Shown: positions 12,695 to 24,959 of the stretch, one piece after another
Numbering within the stretch: position 1 is the stretch's first letter
Layout: the number at the start of each line of letters is the position of its first letter
DNA from: Phlebotomus papatasi
Lineage: Eukaryota; Arthropoda; Insecta; Diptera; Psychodidae
Assembly (NCBI RefSeq): GCF_024763615.1
Contig: NC_077222.1
Span: 41,168,001 to 41,232,000, forward strand
Direction of reading: 5' to 3'
Length of the DNA stretch: 64,000 bases
Notes under the pieces: generated by a model
Told to the model about the DNA's origin: nothing
Database searches by the model: none
Seen by the model: only the letters and a program-made list of their open reading frames with translations
Position numbers and translations under genes: made by a program

Positions 12695-12935
12695 TCCGCC
12701 TCAACAGGATGCCCATTGTTCTTCATTTTATGAACCAATCTTACCAAGTCCTCTTCCTGGTCATGTAAGGGAAACGTGGAATGTCACAAGAAGCCCAGAA
12801 ACTTTCCATATCATTCATTAAAGTGAGTTGACTTCGGTACTCCAAGTACGTGCGGATTCGCTCATTCCCTGCCCTTTCCGGGAGCCTTTCAAGGCATTTC
12901 TCACTGCATCTCTTTCGTAGAGATGATGCTCCTTC
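12695..12935 (-). pseudogene. Decayed pogo-type transposase N-terminus, copy 1
   Basis: On the minus strand one frame reads YERDAVRNALKG then GMSESARTWS, the layout of the psq/CENP-B-type HTH at the start of pogo transposases. A second frame reads EDLVRLVHKMKNNGHPVEAD, resembling the following helix. Frame changes and stops separate them. The catalytic domain is not present in this element. Confidence 0.6.
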
Positions 12936-13491
12936 ATTTCTCCAGGCATTTGTCCAACCTAGTCATCACAAAAGCTAAAACTTCACGAAATTTCGTGAGA
13001 AAAACACCTGTCCAAAATAAGAATCATCACCTCACTGGTGAATGTCTTAAAAAATTTCCCATTTTTCACACGAAAAATATAATTCACAAGGCAAATCTCA
13101 CTTCAGGTCAAATGTACAAATCATCAGTAACGTGAATCAACACAATATTCAATGAATATTCAATAATATCACTCAAAAACAGCGAACAAACTTTGTTAGT
13201 ACTTCACCAAAACTAAATAAGACTGAAGTAAGCCACGAAGTTCTGTCATATTTCTCGTAAGCAATTGCTCACACTGAATTTTCAACAAAGCAATTTCAAC
13301 TCAAATCATATTCAAATTTTAACGTATTTAGTGTTAAAATCTTCCAAAAAGAACAAATATTTAGATAGAATTCATTATTCATCAAATATTGGAATAAAAA
13401 TCCATCATTTTAATCAATTTATTTTTAGTGTCCAATGTTATCCTCAAAGTGTCCAAAATAAGAAACTGGACAAAATTAGAAGCATTTCCCC

Positions 13492-16280
13492 TACCTCACT
13501 TCTTGTACTCTCAATTTTCTTCCGACCCACACACTTCGACCAACAATTTATACTTTTCCTTGCAAAATATACATCACAATTTCACCTTCATCATTTCTCT
13601 CTTCTCTTTCGACCATTTGAATATTGCCTTTTGCTATGAGATTTCATGTTCTTTCTAGTTAAATGTAAATTATAGTGATTAAAATAAAAGTGAGAAAGGG
13701 GGCATTAATACCACATGTAAAATCAATTGGGCCAATTTTATTATCGGACCAATCACCTCTATAAAATTTCTTAAGACATTCCTGCAGCATAGAGTGTGTG
13801 TACCTTGCAAAAGTAAATAAGAAAAAGTATCTCACCAGAGAAAGAAGTTTAAAACTTGAAATGAAAGTCTTTTGATCGTGAAAAAGTATAACAAAAATCT
13901 CAAGATGAGAAAGAAAAGCACGAGTGTTTCGCCTTTTTACTCATATTTCTTCTATACATTTTTTTTTATTTTAAAAATTTTGTATGCAAAAGTGAAAGAA
14001 TAGAGCAAAAACCTGGTTGCGATGCATTTTAACGTTCACCACGAACCTCTTCTTAATATCTCTTTGATGTTTTTGAATTGATTTCAACAGCTTGTCTGTT
14101 TGGTTAGTTAGCATCTCAACCTGACCGTACCAAGCATTTATTCCATTTTATAGTTTAATTCAAATTCAATTAAAAATATGCCTCAAACAACATGTTCTTT
14201 TTTTCCAGAATTCTGTATCATAGCATACACAACACCAAAGAGCTTGATGATTCTTTTGTTGAAAAAAAATATATATCGCCTTTGGGAAAAATGATTTCTA
14301 TTTTACCTGGAAAAATCTACAGTATGGTAAGGTTATGCTGTTGATTTTTATTTCAGAACAGAAAAGAATTTAAATCAGATGAGGAATCTTAAGTTTTTTT
14401 TGTGTCAAATACGTTATAAATTCTGATTTACTTATTTTAGAAGGGGGACGGGGGGGTCGCTGAAACACCAAAATTTATATCTCAAACCGTTTGGTTTGTA
14501 CAATTTGTATCACTCATATGACTTGTACGAGATATTCAATTTGTACAACTTGCGTGGATTGGGTCTCTCTTTCACAAAAAATGCAAAGCAAAATGCCTAA
14601 ACCCATTACAGTAAAATAATTCAGCAATAGTGCTAGGCAGTTAGCTAAAACCAAATAAAAATAAAGTACATAGAAATGCATTTTCCTTAAATCCGTTAAA
14701 TTTACAAAAAGAAAATACTGCTTTTACTTTTAACAAAATAGTCAATATTACAAAAGAACGGCATCAAACCTCATACAACCTGTGCACAACAAAGCTGAAA
14801 TGCGTGAAAAAAAACGAACTTGGTGCCATAGACACCACAAATTAATAAACCATTTTTTGACATTTGCAACAGTAGAGGTACCGGAAAACCACAAAGGTAT
14901 TTACGGGGGTGGTATGGGAATTGAGTCAAATCATCCGGAAGCAATCAACTGGAGAAAATTCCTTTTTGCAATTCACAGATACAATTTTGCGATAATTGAA
15001 AAATCTCTACACTCTTTTTTTTCAAATTTATTTTCAGCTGTTTTTTTTTAATCAATCAATACTAAATACAAAAAAAATCTTGCTCACCCCCACGCCCTAA
15101 AAAGTTTGTGAGTAAATTAACCAAGTGGAAAAAAAAGTGTGGACGATACAATTTTTATGTGAAATAATTTTCATCTGCAAGTGAATGGTCACTTAAAAAG
15201 AAAAAATCTGCACACACAAATTGAGTTCATTTGAAATCAAACGATTTTTTATGTATACGTTTTCTCTGATTTTTTTTTCCATCACAAAGCTGAAAATTCT
15301 AATTTCACATAAATTCTTCCCCCTCGCCGTTCTAGAGAAATCCCCAATAAGCTTATTTCTGAGAAATTCCTGCATTTATTAACTCTACATTGCCATCGTC
15401 GCAGAAGTGTCCGAAAATTGTTGGTATAAATATTGAGCATCCTTAAATTCATTTCAAATTAAGCTATTTAGAATTTCATGGATAAAAACGGACTAGAAAA
15501 TGTATTAAGAAAATAACACGAGGAAAATTCTCAATTATTGCACCAGTTTTCATGTGCTACACCACGATGATTTATAACCAATAAAATGTATTGTCGTTTT
15601 TATGTACAAGACACATAGCTATAAAGTAGAAAATTGTGAAATTTGTTTGCGATTCAAAAGCATAATATATTGTTCTTGAAGGCAAAATTATGCATTCACA
15701 GAAACAATTTATAAGTTAAAGGTAGAGAGAATGCGATCATGTTGGTGGAGGAAGGCATTTGACGATTGTTAGAGAATACCAGAATTGTTACATGTTGAAT
15801 CAATTTCTATTATTCCAGTTCAACAGAGCACGTAAAGCACTTAAGAAATGACAAATTAACACTTGCAGCAACGTGATGAATTTTCCTCATGCAAGACTGC
15901 AAGTCTTAATTCGTTGAATCAAAAAATAAAAATTTTACACCATTTAATTCATTAGTCCACCCATTATTATATAGAAAAAGAGATAGAGACGAAAAGACAG
16001 TGTGGAAAGAGCTTCCAAAAATGTATGGGTCTTTAAATCATTTTACAATTATTCGTCCGAAAATAATTCATGCTCCACTAAAGAGTACAAAATCCGTTTT
16101 GTGAGGAAATGGTAAAATTATGACTTAATTCCTCTGTTGCAATATCTGTATATCTTATTTTGCATAATTTGTATTACATTAGACGAATGAGTCTTTATGA
16201 TAATGTTAATTTCAAACGTACTTAAGATTTCTCTTCTATTGTGCTGATATTGGAAAAATCCTGAATTCTTAACAAAATCT
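13492..16280. other. AT-rich non-coding tract
   Basis: No gene supported. The 124-codon frame that begins in the pogo relic at 13265 runs into this tract by chance and has no family signature. The 89-codon frame at 14782-15051 likewise has none. A TATCTCAAACCGTTTGG word near 14478 resembles the repeated word of family R1. Confidence 0.45.
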
Positions 16281-16372
16281 TAGAGCTTAAATTTTAGTAT
16301 GTTATAGCCGGGCTTTGAAACTTTCGATAAAAAATAGAACTATAATCCGCTCTGATTTACCTGATCCCAGGA
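16281..16372 (+). repeat. Fragment of the modular repeat
   Basis: TTAAATTTTAGTATGTTATAG followed by CCGGGCTTTGAAACTTTCGA matches the start of a module at about 11012-11060. Only about 90 bp is present, ending where the next element begins. Confidence 0.5.
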
Positions 16373-16661
16373 GGGGAATTCTGTAACGCTCTGGCAATGC
16401 TATATGACAAATTGGGTTTGAATCTTAGGAGAGCTTTTTCGAGAATGCGATTCTGTAGCCGTGAGATTTCTGACAATGAATTTTGTTAAACAAATCAACC
16501 AAGACGTACTGTATTTTCATAAAATCACAAAGTAATAGGTTTCATTAAAAATTCAATGAATTGCATTTTCGAACTCATATGATATGACAAAAAAAGCTCG
16601 AATGGCATTGTCAGGCTTCGAACTCACGCGTGACAATGCCACAAAAATTACAGAATTCCCC
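16373..16661. mobile_element. TIR element, 289 bp, GGGGAATTCTGTAA ends
   Basis: Left end GGGGAATTCTGTAAC and right end TTACAGAATTCCCC are inverted. TA follows at 16662-16663, but GA stands on the left where a TA would be expected. TGGCAATG and GACAATGCC subterminal words are also inverted. Non-coding. Confidence 0.65.
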
Positions 16662-17017
16662 TACAGATATTGAGAGTCCAAAAATAAATCTAGAATTGAT
16701 TATATAATATCTGTTCACAATTGGATCATTGATACAGTGATTATGATGTGTCTCGTGAAATTTTTCAACTCTTCAGAACTTCGAAATGTGTGTGAGTTAA
16801 TTTTATAAGGAGACAAATTGTAATTCATTTGTGTTGTTTGTTATTTGTTATTTATTTTTTTAGCATTTTAGAAGTGGTTCTTGGTCATAATAGGCCCAAG
16901 GGCTTTAGACCTACAAAGGGGTAAGGGGGGGAACAAAAAAAAAAGAACTTCGAAAGTTAACTATTTCTAAATATCGGTGTTTTATATCTCGAAATTTATC
17001 ATTATGATATTTGATTA

Positions 17018-17209
17018 AGGTTAAAGGAACACCTCTTCGACAGGGAACCCCTATTGACATTGACAAAATGTTGATTTTTTTTATTAAATCTACACTTTTT
17101 TATAAGGATAGGTGTTCAAATTTCGTATTCCAAATGGTACAGAATAGGGTTTCAACAGGTCCTGTCCTGATACGAGTTCTTAAAGTGGCAAATGGTGTTC
17201 CTTTCACCC
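17018..17209. mobile_element. TIR MITE, 192 bp, TA-flanked
   Basis: TA at 17016-17017 and 17210-17211 flank AGGTTAAAGGAACACC and the inverted GGTGTTCCTTTCACCC. Beyond about 16 bp the arms diverge. A 68-codon frame across it is incidental. Confidence 0.65.
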
Positions 17210-18074
17210 TACGATGAAATATTTTTATTTTGCAGCTGATGTCGAAATCTTTCTCTTATCTGAGGGAACACTGAAGGTGACTAAGACATCCCGAAAAAAT
17301 CGTGATAGGGCAATTTTTTCAGTGTTCTTAAAAAATATGCATTTTTTGGGACAATATTTTGGCTTTAACTTACTGTTAAAGATAGAGAAATAGGTTTGCA
17401 ACAATTATTTTAATTCAAATAGAAGAGAATTGAATTCTGAATAGAAAATATAGCCTTTATTCGTTTAATTTGATCAATAAGTCTATTTTGTTATTGTCTC
17501 CCGCCATTTAGAAGTAATTGTAAAAAATAAGAACTTGACAAGCGCTTCAAAGTTTTGGATATTCCCCCGAATGCCTGAAAATTAGCTCTGCGCTCATTTG
17601 CTCCTGTCTCTGTATCTTCGGAAATAATTCGAATTGCCTTATGAAATTTTCATGGTATATTCTTAGATAGTTTCTATGGTTTCTATAGATTTTAAAAATA
17701 AGGAAATTATAGACCATTTTTGACTTGCTAATTGACAATACCTCCACCTTTAGGAGCATAAAAACCGAAAGTAAAGTTTTTCTAGATATATCTTGAAATA
17801 TCGTTCTTTCACTGTCCTGATTTAACCCTTTAAGGACGAGACATATTTCACTAACCGAAAATCAAGAATAAAAATGATAATAAGTGAAACGTCTTAAACT
17901 AACCTTAGAAAATCCAACAGAGTCTGATTCGGTGTATTTATTACCTCTATGGACGATAGGGACAAAAAAGGTTCAAAAATGTAAGTAATTTTTCTGACAA
18001 TACCAATGAATAATTTTTTTTTAATGAAAAATATTATGTGAGAGTTACTTACTATTCCTAAAAGGGTTTTGCTT

Positions 18075-18620
18075 AAGCAGGGGTTGTAAAGGGTCCCAGG
18101 CTTTGCGATGTGCTCGAACTCGTACTAATATAAGGGAAGAGTACCCCGGATCGGAATGTTAAGAGACATGCTCCATATTTAGTTGAAAATATAATCCACA
18201 AAACATTATTTGATATTTTTATGTTTGCTAATTGATACATTAGTGATCCCTTTAACTATATCTGTGCTTTTGAATTTTTAATTTTTACATTAAATTAATA
18301 AAAAATATGTGTAATTGCAAACTTGCGCTCTGTACCTCGGATCGTCAGAAATTTAATCAAGTGTCTCAGGGAAAATTGGTTTTATAAATTAAATTTAAGT
18401 TAATGCACTGTATTCTTGTGAGAGTTAAATGGTAAAAAGTAGCTAATAATTTTTAATAAATCATTTAATTTGGAGCAACAATGTGGTATTAACCTGACGA
18501 TCCGAGGAACACTGCCGATCGCTGGTACACTTCCCTTAACTCAAAAGTACTTTTACATTATTTACCGTTTACTGGTCCAATATAAGTTCAAAGTAACAAT
18601 TTTACTTTATCTTTGTTCAA
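18075..18620 (+). repeat. Dispersed repeat family R1, split by a MITE
   Basis: 18075-18132 (GGCTTTGCGATGTGCTCGAA) and 18537-18620 (CTCAAAAGTACTTTTACATT) are consecutive parts of family R1 as seen at 3790-3860. They are separated only by the 404-bp TA-flanked element at 18133-18536. Confidence 0.65.
18133..18536. mobile_element. TIR MITE, 404 bp, inserted at a TA in repeat R1
   Basis: TA at 18131-18132 and 18537-18538. The left end AGGGAAGAGTACCCCGGATC and the right end, reverse complemented (AGGGAAGTGTACCAGCGATC), match with few differences. Further CGGATCG/CGATCCG words continue the inversion. Interior AT-rich and non-coding. Confidence 0.7.
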
Positions 18621-18710
18621 TTGAGCAATTAATTTATTATTTTAGTAAATCAATTATCTATATATTTTTTTGAAACAGAGGTACAATTCAAGAGAATTAT
18701 TACATACATA

Positions 18711-19160
18711 CAGCGAACAGACTGGGCTTTTCTACATGGTCATTGTTTTTTTACGCCTTCATTGCTTTTTTACACGTGGAAAAAATAATCAAAAAATTGC
18801 GACACAAAACCAATTTTTGCACTAATTTGATATTTTTTACACCTTATGAGACAATATTCTTTAAGAAGAAAATGATATATTAATAAAATTTTCCGATTAT
18901 AAGTACCTTGAACAAAGAGCAAAAAGCAATTGACCGGTCAATTGCTCTTTGCTCTTTTTTCGAGGTGTTTAGATTTGACAAATTTTTCTAATACATCATT
19001 TTCTTTTTAAAGAATATTGTCTCAGAGAACGGAAAAAACATCAAATTGATGCAAAAATTGGTTTGGTGCCTCAATTTTTTGAGTATCTTTTTCACGTGTA
19101 AAAAAGCAATGCAGGCGTCAAAAAGCAATGACCATGTAGAAAAGCCCAGTCTGTTCGCTG
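18711..19160. mobile_element. 450-bp full-length palindrome (fold-back element)
   Basis: The element starts CAGCGAACAGACTGGGCTTT and ends with the inverse. Matching blocks continue to the centre at 18935/18936, inside GCAATTGACCGGTCAATTGC (18926-18945). The midpoint of the ends equals the midpoint of that core, so the two 225-bp arms have kept equal length. Mismatches are scattered. No target duplication is obvious. Confidence 0.8.
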
Positions 19161-21562
19161 TGACACTGTCTCTTTTATTTTACTTATGTACCCAATATCT
19201 CAAATTACAGGTTTGTAATTCTTCTTTTTTACAGAAAAACAAAAAAAATTTAAAATGCATAGGCTAGTGGTATTACTTATAACCTATTCATACTTATGTT
19301 TTCGAAGAACCATAAAATTAAGAATATTTGTTGTATTATGGAAGCTCATCACGATTTTGTGTTTCTTGTAACAAAAATTTCGAAGAAGTTATAAGTTAGA
19401 CAGGCCATAAGGAATACCTCAACCCTAAACATAAAATTTTGATATTATAAAAGCGCAAAATATCAAAGTTTTCGTCCAAATATTGGTCTGAAATATTTAT
19501 TTTTAATTGTGGCTCTGTAAATTGTAATGACCAATATAATACTTTGAGATTTTAGTCTCTGCACATCATCTCTAAAGAGTCTGATTGCGCCACCTAAGTC
19601 ACAAGTCATAAAATTCAATTATAGATCGATACTAGTTGTATTGCATTTACTGTGTTATTTTTCTCAATTAATTTTAAATAACAAAGTCAAAAATTATTGC
19701 AATCCCGCCCCATAAACTTTTTAAAATCTTCAAAAGCTTCCAAATTAGGGAACTAATTATTTTACTGTTTCATTTATAAGACACAATTTTAGCAGACTAA
19801 TCTCATTGTGTAACATTCGAGAGGATTTTGGTTTTTTAGTAATTTTCTTTTATATTGCTAAGTCCAAGGGGAATCGTGAAATTGAAGACTTTACCGAGTA
19901 TTATAAAATGATGAATTGTTTTTCCTCTTTTTTTAACTGAGACTTGTGACTTGAAATGGGTTGTAAAATGTCTTGGCAAAGAGGTATAAAATAGATCAAT
20001 TTCACTGTTGTCCAATCCTATTACGAACGATAAGATTTTTCAAATACTCCTTTCACCGCTAAATCTGTTCTTACAAATTCCAATGAGCACATTCTTCACA
20101 ATCACTCTTTGAATTTTTCCAGGAAACTGTCTTGTTGGTAAAAAACAGTATATTGCTATGTGAAATTCCATCATCAACTGCAACAAACAAGGTGTTAGAC
20201 AACCACAATATAGATAAGTGGAGGATTTCTTTGTTGCATTGCATTTATCGGGGAGCGATGAAAGTCTCCTTTATTAATTATCCATTAATTGGCATTCACT
20301 TGCGTTAATTGTTTAGCCAGAGAGAACACATCGGTTAAATTGTGAGAAAATAGTCACTAGACAATAAATTAACTTAAAGAAAAAGGTTGACATGTGTGTG
20401 CGCATGTTTCGCAGATCTAAAAAGACAAACATCTTGGTGTGTCGCACAAAAGCTTCACCTGTGATGCTATTTAAGCTCACCTGAGGGGAGTTCTCAACTA
20501 TATTGGCAGCTGGGAAGAAAGGATTTTTTTTATTCTCATGCTGACGGTAAATCGTGCTTTACATAATGGCATAATTTGCATATGTAATTTGTAGTTTAAC
20601 TGAAAATTAACGGCTTGTTTCAACACTATACAATTTTCTCGCGATATCATTGAGCTTTAATTGAAATTATTAGTCAAAGTCAATCGGGAAAAAATGTGTC
20701 TTTTAATTCACAATAGTTCCAAATTGTCCTTTTTAATGCACTTATTTTTTCATCTTATTTGTCTGTCAATTTATTTTCTTCACACGTAAAACTATTGCAT
20801 ATAGCATAGGGTTATGTAGAGCTGATTCTTCAAACAAATCACTTATTCAATTATGCGATAAAATCCCCTTAACATGCATTTAATACTAATCAAGCACCTG
20901 AATGAAATAACCAATATAAAGCCACGCATTTTAAAGCAATAAACCACAATTATTTCAGCAATTTGAACTTAAATGCTCTTGACTCAATTAAATACAAAAA
21001 TTCCATTCTCAATAGTCCAATTTTGATCTCCTATACGTCTTACTGATCCAATTTTGCTTGAGAATTTCTTTGTAAATTTTGTTAAGAAAATACTATGACA
21101 AAGGCATTAGACTTTCGCGAAGTGCTTCAAAATAGCTTACCGAAGGAACTGGGATACTCAAAATTAAAATAGCCCGTAGATTATATTAATTAAAAATATT
21201 TACATCATTCGCTTAGCAAATTCAATTAATTTACAAAAAAGAATTAATTCTATTTTTTTAAAGATTTTTTTTCAACTTAATTGTTTGACAATTTGTACTT
21301 TCATTTGCATATTTGATTAATGTGAAAAAAATGTGCATAGGGCATAAAGATAATTTATTATTATCTTTACCCTAGTTACAATGCACATTAAAATTTTATG
21401 ACGATTCACATCAATTGTAACAAGCGTTTGTGTATGTTATTTTGAGTTCTTAAATTACCATAAAATCTTGCATTTTAATGTGTCTTCCAACTATTGCCAA
21501 CTCAAAATTTAAGAGTACACTATCGAAATCATTAAACAAACAAATTAACAAAATCTAAGGTA
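19161..21562. other. AT-rich non-coding tract
   Basis: No gene supported. A small inverted repeat near 21334-21378 (CATAGGGCATAAAGATAA ... TTATCTTTACCCTAG) precedes a TGCACATTAAAATTTTATG segment that resembles the ends of the 59384-59788 fold-back. Otherwise unremarkable. Confidence 0.45.
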
Positions 21563-22470
21563 GGGTGGAGTAAACACTTATCGCCACTTTTAAGAAAAAG
21601 TGAAATTAATTGTAGTATAACTTTTGACCCCTTATTATCAGATAACTCAAATTTGACACAAAGCTACTTAGATATATTGACTCTAGATTCGTCAAAACAA
21701 TTGTACTACAATTTAACACGGGAGTACCTAAAAAACTGGTTCTTATTAACAATGCAAAAATAACCACTTCGTCGCCACTTTTTACCACTTTTCCCCAGTT
21801 CTGTAACCACTTCTGGTCACCCACTTGGAAAAGTTTAAACTCAATTATTTTGAGCAATAATATGCAAAGAATGCATTCAGCATTTCTTTTTCCTCATAAT
21901 CACCTTATTATTACTCCCATTAAATGATTTTTCTTCACTTTTATTTGAGAAATCAAATTATTAGACTATTGCAGAATGTAAACAAAGTAGATTTGACAAC
22001 TGAGAATATATGAAGTGAAGTTAGCGTCGCCTATTAAAAAGCTATGGCGACAGGTGGTGAATTAATTTTAGAATATTACCACTTTCCGCCATGGCTAATT
22101 TTTACATAAAAATATATAAAATGAAATATTAACTAACTAAATACAAATTTTATGTATTCGCCGAATGTTATTAAATGTTCAATAGGCAAATAACTTATTC
22201 AAAAATTAAATTTTGTACGATAAAAGCTTCATAACACTTACTATATTTGGTAAGAAATATTTGATTCGATGCACTTGCTTAAATTATTCCTCTAAAAATA
22301 CTGAAACATTTAAATTCAAAACAAAAAAATAGTGTTTTTCTACTCTATATGTAGCAGCAACAAAAATACAAGTAACTTTGCGGCTCATTTATTTCATAAA
22401 TCGTGAAAAATAGCGATTTCAATATACGTGGCGAGAAGTGGGGCACTGGCGAGAAGTGGTGATTCTACCC
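21563..22470. mobile_element. TIR element, 908 bp, TA-flanked
   Basis: TA at 21561-21562 and 22471-22472 flank GGGTGGAGTAAACAC and the inverted GTGATTCTACCC. Subterminal CGCCACTT / GAGAAGTGG words recur near both ends (21580-21780, 22430-22460). An 83-codon minus-strand frame at 21606-21857 covers these repeats and has no transposase motif. Confidence 0.6.
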
Positions 22471-22554
22471 TACAATAGGATTATTTGGAAATGGACCTAA
22501 AACTAACAATCTAAACTATTTTAAATGGGCAAAAGTAAAAAAAGAACCGCGAAT

Positions 22555-22806
22555 TAGCATACTCCCAGGAGATTTCTTTCGGAGAAGTTACAGAGACGCC
22601 GTAAAATATGCAAAATATTTTTGGCGGGAATTTCTCGGGCTATTTTCAGCACAATCAGTCTATTTCAAATTTATCGCCTCAAAAAACTGAATACATTTAG
22701 GAGTATTTCAAAAATGATTTTACAAGTTAGCTCCTAGTGGTAGGCAAAGATGCATAGATATGTTTGTATAATCTCATTTATGCATAATCCCGGGACCCCC
22801 TGTATG
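22555..22806 (-). repeat. Dispersed repeat, copy 2 (pair with 1318-1520)
   Basis: Ends CCCGGGACCCCCTGTATG. Its reverse complement follows copy 1 through the TTTGCCTACCA block. It stops just upstream of the R1 copy that begins near 22839. Confidence 0.5.
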
Positions 22807-22838
22807 TAGAAAAATTAAGAAAGAATCATCTAAAAAAG

Positions 22839-23915
22839 GGATGGTAAAGCGTCCTAGGCTTTGCGAAATGCTCGAACTCGTAACTTAAATGCTATTCCTC
22901 AAACGCAAATACTTTCGCATTATTTATCGTTTATCGGTTCTCAAACAATTTAATTTTAAACCGATTCATACATCACACAAAAGATCCCCCAAAATTGTTT
23001 TAAGAGTAATAGAATTGACTTTCGGACAGAAATTACTTATCGGCTCATAACCGGTTCACAACCGATTTGAACCGGTTTATAAATCACTGAAAATTTTGCC
23101 CATAATATCTGAAGTGTAATATAATTGAATATTGGTTAAAAATTAGTTATCGATTATGAACCGGTTCAAAACCGATTGACGATTGAAAAGATGACGTGAA
23201 AGTCTCTCAATCGTTTGAGAAGCGGTGTAGCACGCTTGATAGACAACAGACGGCGATGGGGATTCTTTGAATGTGACATCTTATGTAACTTTTTGGTAAT
23301 CTAAACTAACCCCCATTTGTGTGTTTGTCCGTTGTTCTCTGCCTCATGTGGACCAAAGGACTCGGTGGTGGCAAGTTCACTTGCCACTGATGTGGCCCGT
23401 ATTTGAGCAAGACGAGTTTAATTTTAAGCCTAGGTATGAATAATAATAACAGATAGAAATTGGCTCAAGCTTGTCAGCAATTCCAAGACCTTTACAACGA
23501 GCCCAAATATGACCCCATTCGGTTGACAAAAGCGCTTTAAAGAGCCTTTTCAACCTTTGATCTTGAAAAATCGGTATTATAAATGACTAAACGGTATTTT
23601 CTTATATGGGAGAAATGTTAGCTTGGGTAACTTCTATAAGATCGAAAATTGAAAAAAATCGCACGACTCATAATCTAAAAAAAAACAGCAATCTAAAACA
23701 GATGATTTTAGAGGGGAAGGGGAGGAATGACGGAAAAATTAGAACTATGTTAATGGTTCCCAGGGTCCGAAGGTCCCAAGTCTCTATCTTCAACCGATTG
23801 GCCTGTAGGCGTGATAACAGCCGGACACACAGACGCACCGACGGACAAACAAGGTGGCGTCAAAAAACTCGAAATTTCAGATTTCTAAAATTCTACCCAA
23901 ATATGACCTCTTAAA
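22839..23915 (+). repeat. Dispersed repeat family R1, longest copy
   Basis: Begins GGGATGGTAAAGCG with the AAAGCG ... GGCTTTGCG hairpin and continues through CGGTTCATAACCGGTTCACA-type blocks. Between about 23200 and 23450 lies sequence not seen in other copies. It then carries the 3' half shared with 53935-54430: TTCCAAGACCTTTACAACGA and, near 23780, CAAGTCTCTATCTTCAACCG. No coding sequence beyond chance frames. Confidence 0.55.
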
Positions 23916-24959
23916 CGTTATTAAAAAAAATACAATTGTATTGACTTTTTCCTGAATCTTGATGTTTGAATTTTGAATTAAAGGTAATATTTGTAAAATA
24001 ATATTTGTATCTGTATCTCAAAAGCATTTTTGACTGTTTTTCTTTGAAAAACCAATATGTAAAATTTGATTAACGTAAATATTTCGTATATTATTAACTA
24101 TTTATTATTAAAAATATTATTAAAAGTATTGCAAGGTTCTGCTGAACAGTACCTTAGAATAGAAATATTAAAAATCTCACTTTATATTTTTTATTTACAG
24201 TATATTGATATAGATTACCATATCAGAGTCCTCTACATTACTCCAGCGAGATCAAATCTAATGTACTATAATTCTCTCACATTTTCCTTTCAAATACGAA
24301 ATAGCATAAGAAAAACAATAAGGTGCTTTGTCAAATAAACACGATAGATCTTTTTTTCATTTGCACCTTCGCCTTTCCACCCACACTCACGGAATTTGCC
24401 TATATTTTCACAAAATTCATTCTCTATCCACCTTTTCCTTTTGGCCACATTACATGGTGTGAAAAACTATCTCGAATATAACAACTCTCTTCCCATTCAT
24501 TTTTCTCTTCTACTTCATACCTTTTCAACCCAAAGACCATGCACTACGAAGTGAATTATTGTTTTGTACTTAGTATGGCATTATAACAAACGAATGCTTT
24601 TAATTTCATTTTTTCTTATTATTTTGCCGCAGTTTATAGAATAATTGTGTTGATTTTAATGCAAAAGTCAAGGTTTTCATACATTTTCTTCAATTCATTC
24701 ACATGCAGGGCAGTTTACGAAATTTTTTCCTGATTTAAATATTTCACGTTCACACACTGCACTGTGAATATAAATGTCTCCCGTGTAATACAATTTCCTT
24801 GTGACTCTCCCTTACAATTTTTCATTTATTTGAAGTATTTCGAACCGGCACGTTTTTAATAATAGATAGTTAATTTTTTTTGCATTGAAATGGTCGTGGA
24901 AAAAAGATATTCTAATTTGTAGACCAAATGAATAAAAATCTCATGAAAAAAATGCAAAT

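Larger units (their letters stand above)
10583..13491 (-). mobile_element. Pogo-family relic (P1), copy 1, interrupted by a nested element
   Basis: TA at 10581-10582 and 13492-13493 flank inverted ends GGGGAAGTGCTT and AAGCATTTCCCC. Without the nested insertion at 10654-12495 the remainder is about 1.07 kb and runs collinear with 56265-57332. The decayed transposase start reads on the minus strand. TA duplication, the GGGGAAGTGCTT end and a psq-like helix-turn-helix (HTH) relic together point to the pogo branch of Tc1/mariner. Confidence 0.8.

Noticed and set aside
13265..13639. 124-codon frame starting MLTLNFQQSN, also present at 45032 (minus) and 57106
   Set aside because: It is conserved only because the P1 element is repeated. 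It runs opposite to the transposase relic, and each copy ends differently where the element or flank changes.
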